A stretch of 50,110 nucleotides of DNA, taken from positions 1-50,110 of the forward strand of contig JAEKKJ010000033.1 in assembly GCA_019510435.1 (NCBI GenBank), given 5' to 3'. The notes beneath the pieces were generated by a model, which saw nothing but the letters and a program-made list of their open reading frames with translations, was not told where the DNA came from and ran no database searches. Positions 37,300-45,573 of this stretch are shown piece after piece; within the stretch, counting starts at the first letter, position 1, and each line of letters starts with the position of its first letter. The position numbers were made by a program, and so were the translations under genes. This stretch comes from Caulobacterales bacterium (GTDB taxonomy: Bacteria > Pseudomonadota > Alphaproteobacteria > Caulobacterales > Caulobacteraceae).

Positions 37300-39239
37300 A
37301 GTTGTTTTCGCGCTGGGCCGTGTTCGTGGCCGCTTTGGCGCTTTCGGCCTGCGGCGGGGGCGGGGGCAGCAGCGTCCCCGTCACGCCGCCGACGCCTCCC
37401 ACCGGTGGCGGCCAGGGGGTCTATACCCTCCCGGCTGCGGAGGCCCTGACCAGCGCGGACGTGCAGAAGGTCCTGTCCCAGGCCATCGCGGAGGCCAAGG
37501 CGCGCAACCTGCCCGTGGTGATCGCAGTCACCGACCGGGTCGGCGACGTGCTGGCGGTCTATTCCATGGCCGGCGCACGCGCGACCACCCTGACCCGACC
37601 TGGCCCGGCGGGCGTCAACACCGACGTCCAGGGCCTGCCCGTGCCGGCCACCGCGGCCGCCATCGCCAAGGCCATCACCGGCGCCTACCTCTCCTCGTCC
37701 GGCGGCAATGCGTTCTCGACCCGCACCGCCAGCGAAATCGTGCAGCAGCACTTCCCGCCCAGCCCCTCGACCGTGGGCCTGGAGGGCGGTCCGCTGTTCG
37801 GCGTGCAGTTCTCGCAGTTGCCGTGTTCCGACGTGGTGACGCGCACCGCCAGCATCTCGGTCGGCCCGCGCCGCTCGCCCCTGGGCCTTTCGGCCGATTC
37901 GGGCGGTTTCCCGCTCTACAAGAACGGCGTCCTGGTCGGGGCCGTCGGCGTGGTCGGCGACAACGACTACGGCTTCGACACCAACATCCTCGACGTGGAG
38001 GACGACGCCGAGGAAAACATCGCCCTGGCCGGCACCGTGGGCTTCGACGCGCCGGACGCCATCCGCGCCGACAAGATCACGGTGGACGGTACGGCCCTAC
38101 GCTACTCCGACGCCACCACCGGCTCTCTGAAGAGCACGCCCTCCAGCGCGCCGGCCTTTGCGAGCCTGCCGCCCGCTACCGGGGCCTTCACGCCCGTGAC
38201 CGGCTACTATGCCGGTGGCGGGGCCCTGAACGGCGTGGCCTACGGCACCGAGGCCTCGGGCCTGCGGCTGGCCACGACCTCGGAATTCTCGATCCCCAGC
38301 GCCATGGTGCTGACCAATGGCGCAGGCGGCGACCGCTTTCCGATCCGCGGCGGCACCGATGCGGCGGATGGCCTGAGCCCGCTCTCCGACACCGAGGTCC
38401 GCGCCGTGCTGGAGGAGGCCTTCACCATCATGAGCCGGGCCCGCGGCCAGATCCGCCGGCCGGTGGACAGCCGCGCGCAGGTCTCGATCACCGTGGTCGA
38501 CAGCCGCGGCCAGATCCTGGGCCTGGTCCGGGCTCCGGACGCGCCGATCTTCGGCATCGACGTCTCGGCGCAGAAGGCGCGCACCGTGGCGCTGCTCTCC
38601 GGGACGGCCGCGAACGACCTCAATTCCGATCCCGACGGCGACGTGAAGACCTTCCTGCCGGCCGCCCGGGCGTTCTTCCCGGATCCCAACGCCTTCACCG
38701 GCCAGACCGCCTTTGCCGCCAAGTCGATCGGCAACCTCTCGCGCCCGTTCTTCCCGGACGGCCAGGTGGACCAGCCGAACGGCCCGTTCTCGCGCCCGAT
38801 CAACCGCTGGAGCCCGCTCTCCACCGGCCTGCAGTCGGCGCTGATCGTGCAGAACCTCATCCAGCACCTGACCTATGTCGGCGGCGCGGCGGCCACGGAC
38901 ACGCCGGCGGTCTGCACGGCCCTGCCGCAGGTGGCGCCCGGGCAGAACCGGCTGCAGAACGGGATGCAGATCTTCTCCGGCGCCGTGCCGATCTACCGCG
39001 GCTCACGGCTGGTGGGCGCCATCGGCGTCTCCGGCGACGGCATCGACCAGGACGACATGATCTCGTTCCTGGGGCTCTACAACGGCGGCGGCCGGGTCGG
39101 GAGCATCGCCAACGCGACGCCGGCCATTCGCGCCGACCAGCTCCTGGTCGGGCCCACGAAGACCAGGCTGCGTTATGTGGGCTGCCCGTTCGCGCCGTTC
39201 CTCGACAACAACGACCAGAACGTCTGCGAGGGGAAATAG
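37296..39239 (+). CDS. lipoprotein with two GlcG/HbpS-type haem-binding domains
   Basis: 647 residues. A lipobox (ALSAC, Cys at 19) followed by Gly5 and a Thr/Pro linker shows a lipoprotein. Two related GlcG/HbpS domains follow: one at about 50-230 (LTSADVQKVLSQAIAEAKAR; PVVIAVTDRVGDVLAVYSMA; FPLYKNGVLVGAVGVVGDND) and one at about 365-610 (VRAVLEEAFTIMSRARGQIR; VSITVVDSRGQILGLVRAPD; VPIYRGSRLVGAIGVSGDGI). HbpS is an extracellular haem-binding and redox-linked sensor accessory protein in Streptomyces. Here the gene is translationally coupled to a cytochrome on one side and precedes a barrel protein, so a role in haem supply or as an accessory of the cytochrome complex is inferred. Confidence 0.87.
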   Translation: MKLFSRWAVFVAALALSACGGGGGSSVPVTPPTPPTGGGQGVYTLPAAEALTSADVQKVLSQAIAEAKARNLPVVIAVTDRVGDVLAVYSMAGARATTLTRPGPAGVNTDVQGLPVPATAAAIAKAITGAYLSSSGGNAFSTRTASEIVQQHFPPSPSTVGLEGGPLFGVQFSQLPCSDVVTRTASISVGPRRSPLGLSADSGGFPLYKNGVLVGAVGVVGDNDYGFDTNILDVEDDAEENIALAGTVGFDAPDAIRADKITVDGTALRYSDATTGSLKSTPSSAPAFASLPPATGAFTPVTGYYAGGGALNGVAYGTEASGLRLATTSEFSIPSAMVLTNGAGGDRFPIRGGTDAADGLSPLSDTEVRAVLEEAFTIMSRARGQIRRPVDSRAQVSITVVDSRGQILGLVRAPDAPIFGIDVSAQKARTVALLSGTAANDLNSDPDGDVKTFLPAARAFFPDPNAFTGQTAFAAKSIGNLSRPFFPDGQVDQPNGPFSRPINRWSPLSTGLQSALIVQNLIQHLTYVGGAAATDTPAVCTALPQVAPGQNRLQNGMQIFSGAVPIYRGSRLVGAIGVSGDGIDQDDMISFLGLYNGGGRVGSIANATPAIRADQLLVGPTKTRLRYVGCPFAPFLDNNDQNVCEGK

Positions 39240-39241
39240 GC

Positions 39242-41242
39242 GTGCGCCGCGTGCCCGTCCTCGCCCTGACCGCCGTCGCCGCCCTCGCGGGCGCGGCGCA
39301 GGCGGCTGGGCGGACGCCGGCGCGTGCGGCGGTCCCCGTGACCCTGACCATCGACGACATCCTGATCGGGGCGGAGCGGACGACGGCGGTCGCGGCCGCC
39401 CCCGCCAGCATCGACCAGCTGCTGGACCGGCTGTGCGCCCCGCCGGCGCCCTCGGTGCAGCTGGCCGCCCGCAACGCCGCCGACCAGCCGCCGCCAGCAC
39501 CCGATAGCGCTCCGGCCACGGAGTCTGCGCCGCCGCCCGTCGACCAGGCGCCGCTCGAGGGGCGCACGCGTCCCGGCCTGCCGCCCCCGCCGCCGCCGGC
39601 GCCGACGATCCAGGACAATCCCGGCGCGGTGCGCGCTCCGCCGCCGGAAGCCTTCCCGACGGACCAGATCCCGATCCCGGACCGCTGGCGGCTGGCCGGC
39701 GCCCTGGGCCTGACCCAGCCGCGCTGGTTCGACCCCTACAACCAGAACCTCCTGAAGGGCGACATCCCCCTGAAGGCCATGCCCGGCTGGTTCTTCGAGC
39801 TGACCGGGGTCTCCGACACCGTGGTCGAGCCGCGCAGCTTCCCGATTCCCGTGGGGGTGCAGACCACCGAGCGACCGGGCAGCCTGGACACCTTCGGCAA
39901 GAACGACAGCCTGGTCCTGGCCCAGACGTTCGTGACGGGCCTGGCCCTCATCAAGGGCTCGACCGCCTTCAAGCCGCCGGAGCTGGAGTTCCGCCTCAGC
40001 CTGGCGTTCCAGGACAACTATGTGAACGTCCCGGAGAAGCGGATCCTCCACGTCGAGCCCAGCAAGCCCAGCCACCGCAACGATGCGTTCGTGGGCGTGC
40101 AGGAGGCCTTCGTCGACTACCACATCCGCAACGTCTCGGACCGCTACGACTTCGACAGCGTGCGTGTGGGCATCCAGCCGTTCTCGACGGACTTCCGCGG
40201 GTTCCTGTTCCAGGACAACCAGTTCGGCGCGCGCCTGTTCGGCAACCGCGACAACAACCGCTTCCAGTACAACCTGGCGGTCTTCAAGCGCCTGGAGAAG
40301 GACACCAACTCCGGCCTCAACGACGTGGGCCAGTCCCTGCGCGACGACTACGTCTTCGTGGCCAACCTGTACCGCCAGGACCTGCCGGTGCCGGGCCTGA
40401 CCTCGCAGCTGACGGTGGTCTACAACCGCAACCGCGAAGCCGGCGACATCCACATCGACCACAACGGCTTCCCGGTGCGCCCGGCGCTGATCGGCGACCT
40501 GCGCGGCCGCGACTACGACGTCACCTACCTGGGCTACAACGCCGACGGCCACTGGAACCGGCTGAACCTGACGGCCAGCGCCTACTATGCGCTGGGCTCG
40601 GACCGGAACAGCATCTTCACCGGCCGCAAGGCCAAGATCCGCAGCTACTTCCTGGCCGCCGAGCCGTCGATGGACTTCGACTGGGTCCGCGTGCGCCTGT
40701 CCGGGCTCTACGCCTCGGGCGACAAGAACCCCTACGACAACACCGAGCACGGCTTCGACGCCATCTACGAGAACCCGCAGTTCGCCGGCTCGGACACCAG
40801 CTACTGGATCCGCCAGACCATCCCCTTCGCGGGCGGCGGGCGGGTGATCGGCATCAACGGCCGCAACGGCGTGCTGAACGACCTGCGCTCGTCCAAGGAC
40901 GAGGGCCAGTCGAACTTCAACAACCCGGGCACGGTGCTGCTGGGCGGCGGGGCGGACTTCGACGTGCTGCCGCAGCTGCGCGTCTCGACCAACATCAATC
41001 ATCTGTCGTTCGTGGACACCTCGGTGCTGCAGGTGCTGCGCTCGGAGGGGTCGATCCCGAAGTCGATCGGCTGGGACGCGTCGGTGTCCACGATCTACCG
41101 ACCGCAGATGACCCAGAACCTGGTGTTCCGCGCCTCGCTGGCGGTGTTCCAGCCGGGCAGCGGCTTCAAGGACTTGTTCACGAACTACGACCGCGACAAG
41201 CGGTACTATTCCATACTGCTGAACGCGATTCTGACGTTCTAG
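39242..41242 (+). CDS. outer-membrane beta-barrel protein of the multihaem operon
   Basis: 666 residues from GTG 39242, three bases after the previous stop, with GAGGGG upstream; the open frame back to 37823 is a shadow. A signal peptide (1-21, ending AQA) leads to a segment with VPVTLTIDDILIG, a Pro-rich linker (about 80-130), and a long region of alternating polar/hydrophobic strands (for example FRLSLAFQDNYVNVPEK; RFQYNLAVFKRLEKDT; LTSQLTVVYNRNRE; LRVSTNINHLSFVD). It ends in NAILTF, with the terminal Phe that BAM recognises. I cannot assign it to a named porin family. Position between two multihaem cytochrome genes recalls porin-cytochrome conduits such as MtrAB, which is inference. Confidence 0.8.
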   Translation: MRRVPVLALTAVAALAGAAQAAGRTPARAAVPVTLTIDDILIGAERTTAVAAAPASIDQLLDRLCAPPAPSVQLAARNAADQPPPAPDSAPATESAPPPVDQAPLEGRTRPGLPPPPPPAPTIQDNPGAVRAPPPEAFPTDQIPIPDRWRLAGALGLTQPRWFDPYNQNLLKGDIPLKAMPGWFFELTGVSDTVVEPRSFPIPVGVQTTERPGSLDTFGKNDSLVLAQTFVTGLALIKGSTAFKPPELEFRLSLAFQDNYVNVPEKRILHVEPSKPSHRNDAFVGVQEAFVDYHIRNVSDRYDFDSVRVGIQPFSTDFRGFLFQDNQFGARLFGNRDNNRFQYNLAVFKRLEKDTNSGLNDVGQSLRDDYVFVANLYRQDLPVPGLTSQLTVVYNRNREAGDIHIDHNGFPVRPALIGDLRGRDYDVTYLGYNADGHWNRLNLTASAYYALGSDRNSIFTGRKAKIRSYFLAAEPSMDFDWVRVRLSGLYASGDKNPYDNTEHGFDAIYENPQFAGSDTSYWIRQTIPFAGGGRVIGINGRNGVLNDLRSSKDEGQSNFNNPGTVLLGGGADFDVLPQLRVSTNINHLSFVDTSVLQVLRSEGSIPKSIGWDASVSTIYRPQMTQNLVFRASLAVFQPGSGFKDLFTNYDRDKRYYSILLNAILTF

Positions 41243-41249
41243 GGGCAAG

Positions 41250-44200
41250 ATGCGGACGCTGCTGGGCAAATGGCTGAGGTGGGGGGCGCTGGCGGCGGTG
41301 GCCGTGCTCGCGCCCCTGTCGCTGCAGGCCAGCGAGCCGGAAAAGCCGGTCGCGCGCCACTATGCGGCCGCGCCGCCCGCCAAGCTGGGACTGACCGACG
41401 CCGACGTCCAGGCCCACAGCACCAGCTGCGTGGCCTGCCACACCGCCTCCGACGCAGCGAACATGCACGAGAACGCGGCCTCGGTGAAACTGGGCTGCGT
41501 CGATTGCCACGGGGGCGACGCCAATGTGGCCGTGTCCGCGGGCCTGGATCCCAAGTCCCGCGCCTATGCCGACGCCCGCGACCGGGCCCACGTGCTGCCG
41601 CGCTATCCGCGCACCTGGGGCTATGTGCGCGACAAGGCCGCCAAGGACGCCTGGATCCCGACCGCGGCGAACCCCAAGGAAAGCTACACCCTGCTCAACA
41701 AGGAAGCGCCGGAGTTCGTGCGCTTCGTGAACCCGTCGGACTATCGGGTGGCCCGCCTGTCCTGCGGCGCCTGCCACATGGAGATCATCGAGCGGGCCGA
41801 GCGGTCGCTGATGTCGACGGGGGCCATGTTCTTCGGCGGGGCGTCCTACAACAACGGCATCCTGCCCTATAAGAACTACGTCCTGGGCGAGGCCTACACG
41901 ACCCACGGCGAGCCGGCGAAGGTGCTGTCGCCGGGCAATCCGCCGGGCACGGTGACGCCGGCCCAGGCCAAGCGCGGCGCGCTGGCGGCGATCTATCCGG
42001 CGCCCACCTGGCAGGTGACGCCGCCGGCCGACGTGTTCCGCGTGTTCGAGCGCGGCGGGCGCAACATCAACACCCAGTTCGCCGAGGTGGGCCTGCCCGA
42101 CCCCAATGGCGCGATCCAGCGGCTGGAGGAGCCGGGCCGGCCGGACCTGAAGCAGTCGAACCGCGGCATGGGCACGGGCCTGCGCGTGGCGATCCCGCTG
42201 CTCAACATCCACAAGACCCGCCTGAACGACCCCTTCATGTGGTTCATGGGCACCAACGACCAGCCCGGCGACTACCGCTCGTCGGGCTGCGCCGGCTGCC
42301 ACGTGATCTACGCTAACAATCGCCAGCCCCAGGCCAGCCTGACCTACGCCAAGTTCGGCCACGACGGGCAGAGCCAGACGGTCGACCCGACCATCGACAA
42401 GGCCGAGCCGGGCCACCCGATCCGCCACCAGTTCAGCCGCTCGATCCCGACGGCCCAGTGCATGAACTGCCACATGCACCAGCCGAACATGTTCGTGAAC
42501 ACCTACCTCGGCTACACCATGTGGGACTACGAGGCCGACGCGCCCTTCATGTGGCCGGAGCGGCAGAAGTACCCGACCACCGAGGAGATCCGGAAGGTCC
42601 TGGACCGCAACCCCGAGGGCGCCTCGCCCAAGGGCAATTGGGCCGACCTCGACTTCCTGCGCGGGGTCTACGACCTGAACCCGAAGCTGAACGACACCCA
42701 GTTCGCCGACTACCACGGCCACGGCTGGAACTTCCGGGCCATCTTCAAGCGCGACCGCGAAGGCAATCTGCTGGACGCCGAGGGCAAGCCGGTGACCGCC
42801 ACGGGCCCCGAGAAGTGGCCCAAGGACATCTACCCGACCAGCGACGACAAGGGCGACACCCCCGCGGCCGAGACGGCGGTCAACAAGGGCAAGGCGGTCC
42901 ACATGATGGACATCCACGCCGAGAAGGGCATGCAGTGCGCCGACTGCCACTTCGCCCAGGACAGCCACGGCTCGGGCCTGATCTATGGCGAGGTCGCCAA
43001 CGCGGTTGAGATCCGCTGCAAGGACTGCCACGGCTCGACCTCGGCCTATCCGACCCTGAAGACCTCGGGCCCGGCGGCGGACCCGAAGGGCAACGACCTT
43101 TCCCTGCTGCGCAACCCCGACGGCCAGCCGCGCTTCGAGTGGGTGGAGGAGGGCGGCCGCCAGGTGCTGATCCAGCATTCGACCCTGGACCCGAACCTGA
43201 AGTGGCGCATCCACCTGGTGAAGGACACCGTCGACCCCGCGAGTCCCGACTTCAACGCCAGGGCCGCCCGCGCCAAGCTGATGTCCAAGATCAGCCAGAA
43301 CGGCAAGCCGTTCGAATGGGGTCCCGGGGTCGCCAAGGAGAACCGCGCGCACAACGACGACGAGATGGAATGCTTCGCCTGCCACACCTCGTGGACCACG
43401 GCGTGCGCCGGCTGCCACCTGCCGATCGAGGCCAACTGGAAGACCACGAGCCACAAGTACGAGGGCGAGGAGACCCGCAACTACGCCACCTACAATCCGC
43501 AGGTGGCGCGCGACGAGATGTTCCAGCTGGGCAAGCACATGACCACCAAGGGCGCCACGATCGCCCCGATCCGGTCGTCCTCGGCCCTGGTGCTGTCGTC
43601 CACCAACGTCAACCGCGAGCGGATCTATTCCCAGCAGGCGCCGATCGCCGCGCCCGGCTTCTCCAGCCAGGCCTTCGCCCCGCACTTCCCGCACACCGTG
43701 CGGACGACCGAGACCAAGACCTGCTCGGACTGCCACGTCTCGGCGGACAACGACAACAACGCCATCATGGCCCAGCTGCTGCTGCTGGGGACCAACTTCG
43801 TCAACTTCGTCGGCCAGAACGCCTGGGTCGGCCTGGACGGCGGGATCGAGGCGGTGCGGGTCAGCGAGTGGGGCGAGCCGCAGGCGGTGTTCGGCTCCTA
43901 CCTGCACAAGTACGCCTATCCGGACTTCTACAAGCTGCACGTGGAGCAGAACGGACGTGAGCTGAAGACCTGGCGGCGCGGCAAGCCCTTCGCCAAGGGC
44001 CTGAAGGGCGGCGAGGCCGAGGCCTACGAGGACATCGTCAACGCCACCCACAAGACCGGCGGCGCGGCCCAGTGCCTGCAGCTGCGCGGCGAGTACATGT
44101 TCGTGGCGGAAGGCAAGGGCGGCTTCCGGGCCTACGACGTGGCCTCGATCGCCAACAAGGGCATCTCCGAGAAGATCATCACCGCGCCGTTCTCGCCGCT

Positions 44201-45296
44201 GGGCAACGGCACGCACGTGCCCAGCAAGAACGCCACCTGCATGGCGCTGCCGACCGACCAGCCGATCGCGCCCGAACGCAACGAGATGATGCAGAAGGTC
44301 AACGGCGCCCTGCAGCCGCTGAAGGCCGGCGAGCCGAGCCTGCTTGAGGTGAACCAGGAGCAGAAGTTCCTGCCCATCTACTCCTATGCGGCGATCACCG
44401 ACGCGGAGGAGGGGCTGATCCTGGTCAACGTCAACACCCTGGCCGACCGCGATCCGCGCAACAACAGCCTGAAGCGCGCCGTCACCTGGAACCCCGGCAA
44501 TGTGCTGAAGGGCGCGCGTCACATCACCCTGGGCGGCTCCTACGCCTACATCGCGGCCGATGCGGGCCTGGTGGTGGTGGACCTGGCCGACCCGCTGCAC
44601 CCGAAGCTGGCCGCCACCGTGGCCCTGCCGGACGTGCGGGCCTCGGCCCTGCAGTTCCGCTACCTCTGGGTCACCGACGCGCGGGGCCTGGAGGTGCTGG
44701 ACGTCACCCACCTCGACAAGCCGCAGCTGGTTGCGGGCGCGACCTTCCCGATCAAGGACGCCCGCCGGGTCTATGTGGCGCGCACCTACGCCTATGTCGC
44801 GGCCAAGGGCGAGGGGCTGGTGATCGTCGACGTGAAGAACCCCGAGCGGCCGCGGCCCTACATGGCCTTCACCGCCGGCGGCAAGTTGAACGACGCCGAG
44901 GACGTGGTCATCGGCTCCACCAACGCCTCGCTGTTCGGCTATGTGGCCGACGGCCGCAACGGGCTGAAGGTGCTGCAGCTGACCAGCCCGGCCAGCCAGC
45001 CGAACCTCTACGGCTTCTCGCCTGCGCCCAAGCCCGAGCTGATCGCCTGGGCGCGGACGCCGTCGCCGGCGCTGGCCCTGTCCAAGGGGCTCGACCGCGA
45101 CCGGGCGGTGGACGAGACCGGCGGCCAGATCGCGATCTTCGGCCGCCTGGGCTCCCGGCCCTTCACCCGGCCCGAGATGGAACGCTTCTTCACCGACCCC
45201 TGGGGCCGGCCGTACCGGGTGACTGATGCGCCCGACATGAGCGCCTGGCTGGGCCCGCGGATCGCGCCCAGGACCTCGCAGCAAGCGGACCGGTAA
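41250..45296 (+). CDS. decahaem c-type cytochrome fused to LVIVD repeats
   Basis: 1348 residues. A signal peptide (1-27, ending LQA) is followed by ten CXXCH motifs between residues about 60 and 830: CVACH, CVDCH, CGACH, CAGCH, CMNCH, CADCH, CKDCH, CFACH, CAGCH and CSDCH. Many extra His residues could serve as distal ligands. From about 935 to 1240 the protein has beta-propeller repeats of LVIVD type (AYIAADAGLVVVDLADPLHP; AYVAAKGEGLVIVDVKNPER; GYVADGRNGLKVLQLTSPAS). This fusion of an electron-carrying module and a surface-type propeller is unusual. No lipobox is seen, so it is periplasmic or exported. ATG 41250 has AGGGG upstream and lies 7 bases after the barrel gene. Confidence 0.9.
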   Translation: MRTLLGKWLRWGALAAVAVLAPLSLQASEPEKPVARHYAAAPPAKLGLTDADVQAHSTSCVACHTASDAANMHENAASVKLGCVDCHGGDANVAVSAGLDPKSRAYADARDRAHVLPRYPRTWGYVRDKAAKDAWIPTAANPKESYTLLNKEAPEFVRFVNPSDYRVARLSCGACHMEIIERAERSLMSTGAMFFGGASYNNGILPYKNYVLGEAYTTHGEPAKVLSPGNPPGTVTPAQAKRGALAAIYPAPTWQVTPPADVFRVFERGGRNINTQFAEVGLPDPNGAIQRLEEPGRPDLKQSNRGMGTGLRVAIPLLNIHKTRLNDPFMWFMGTNDQPGDYRSSGCAGCHVIYANNRQPQASLTYAKFGHDGQSQTVDPTIDKAEPGHPIRHQFSRSIPTAQCMNCHMHQPNMFVNTYLGYTMWDYEADAPFMWPERQKYPTTEEIRKVLDRNPEGASPKGNWADLDFLRGVYDLNPKLNDTQFADYHGHGWNFRAIFKRDREGNLLDAEGKPVTATGPEKWPKDIYPTSDDKGDTPAAETAVNKGKAVHMMDIHAEKGMQCADCHFAQDSHGSGLIYGEVANAVEIRCKDCHGSTSAYPTLKTSGPAADPKGNDLSLLRNPDGQPRFEWVEEGGRQVLIQHSTLDPNLKWRIHLVKDTVDPASPDFNARAARAKLMSKISQNGKPFEWGPGVAKENRAHNDDEMECFACHTSWTTACAGCHLPIEANWKTTSHKYEGEETRNYATYNPQVARDEMFQLGKHMTTKGATIAPIRSSSALVLSSTNVNRERIYSQQAPIAAPGFSSQAFAPHFPHTVRTTETKTCSDCHVSADNDNNAIMAQLLLLGTNFVNFVGQNAWVGLDGGIEAVRVSEWGEPQAVFGSYLHKYAYPDFYKLHVEQNGRELKTWRRGKPFAKGLKGGEAEAYEDIVNATHKTGGAAQCLQLRGEYMFVAEGKGGFRAYDVASIANKGISEKIITAPFSPLGNGTHVPSKNATCMALPTDQPIAPERNEMMQKVNGALQPLKAGEPSLLEVNQEQKFLPIYSYAAITDAEEGLILVNVNTLADRDPRNNSLKRAVTWNPGNVLKGARHITLGGSYAYIAADAGLVVVDLADPLHPKLAATVALPDVRASALQFRYLWVTDARGLEVLDVTHLDKPQLVAGATFPIKDARRVYVARTYAYVAAKGEGLVIVDVKNPERPRPYMAFTAGGKLNDAEDVVIGSTNASLFGYVADGRNGLKVLQLTSPASQPNLYGFSPAPKPELIAWARTPSPALALSKGLDRDRAVDETGGQIAIFGRLGSRPFTRPEMERFFTDPWGRPYRVTDAPDMSAWLGPRIAPRTSQQADR

Positions 45297-45315
45297 GAGC
45301 TGTTCCTTTCCCTCG

Positions 45316-45532
45316 TTCCTTTCCCACGCAGTGGGAGAGGGGGACCGGCCGCCGAAGCCGGCGCATGCCGGCTGAAGAGCGGCTGGTGGAGAGGGCAGGC
45401 GGCCGGCAGGGCGGAGCGATCAGGCTGCAACTGATTCAGCAGATGAGGCTTGCCCTCTCCACCACCCGCTCTACGGCCACCTGACGGCGTCCTCGGCGCG
45501 CGGTCCCCCTCTCCCACTTTGTGGGAAAGGAA
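45316..45532. repeat. 217-bp nested palindromic element (MITE/REP-like)
   Basis: The outer arms 45316-45347 and 45501-45532 match in 30 of 32 positions as inverted repeats (TTCCTTTCCCAC...GGGGGACCG). The inner arms 45376-45400 and 45447-45472 also pair (core TGGTGGAGAGGGCA). It lies between the convergent decahaem and cyclase genes. No gene is seen in 45297-45573. A non-autonomous mobile element or extended terminator is possible. Confidence 0.75.
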
Positions 45533-45542
45533 AAAGGCGCCG

Positions 45543-45564
45543 CTCTCCCACTTCGTGGGAGAGG
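45543..45564. terminator. short perfect hairpin after cyclase gene
   Basis: CTCTCCCAC-TTC-GTGGGAGAG forms a 9-bp stem next to the nested palindrome and repeats part of its outer arm. It lies 9 bases beyond the stop codon of the leftward cyclase gene and may terminate it. Confidence 0.45.
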
Positions 45565-45573
45565 AACAGATGC

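Noticed and set aside
41178..45284. Leftward open frame of 1368 codons opposite the decahaem gene
   Set aside because: The sense strand has ten haem motifs; the antisense has none and is compositionally a shadow.
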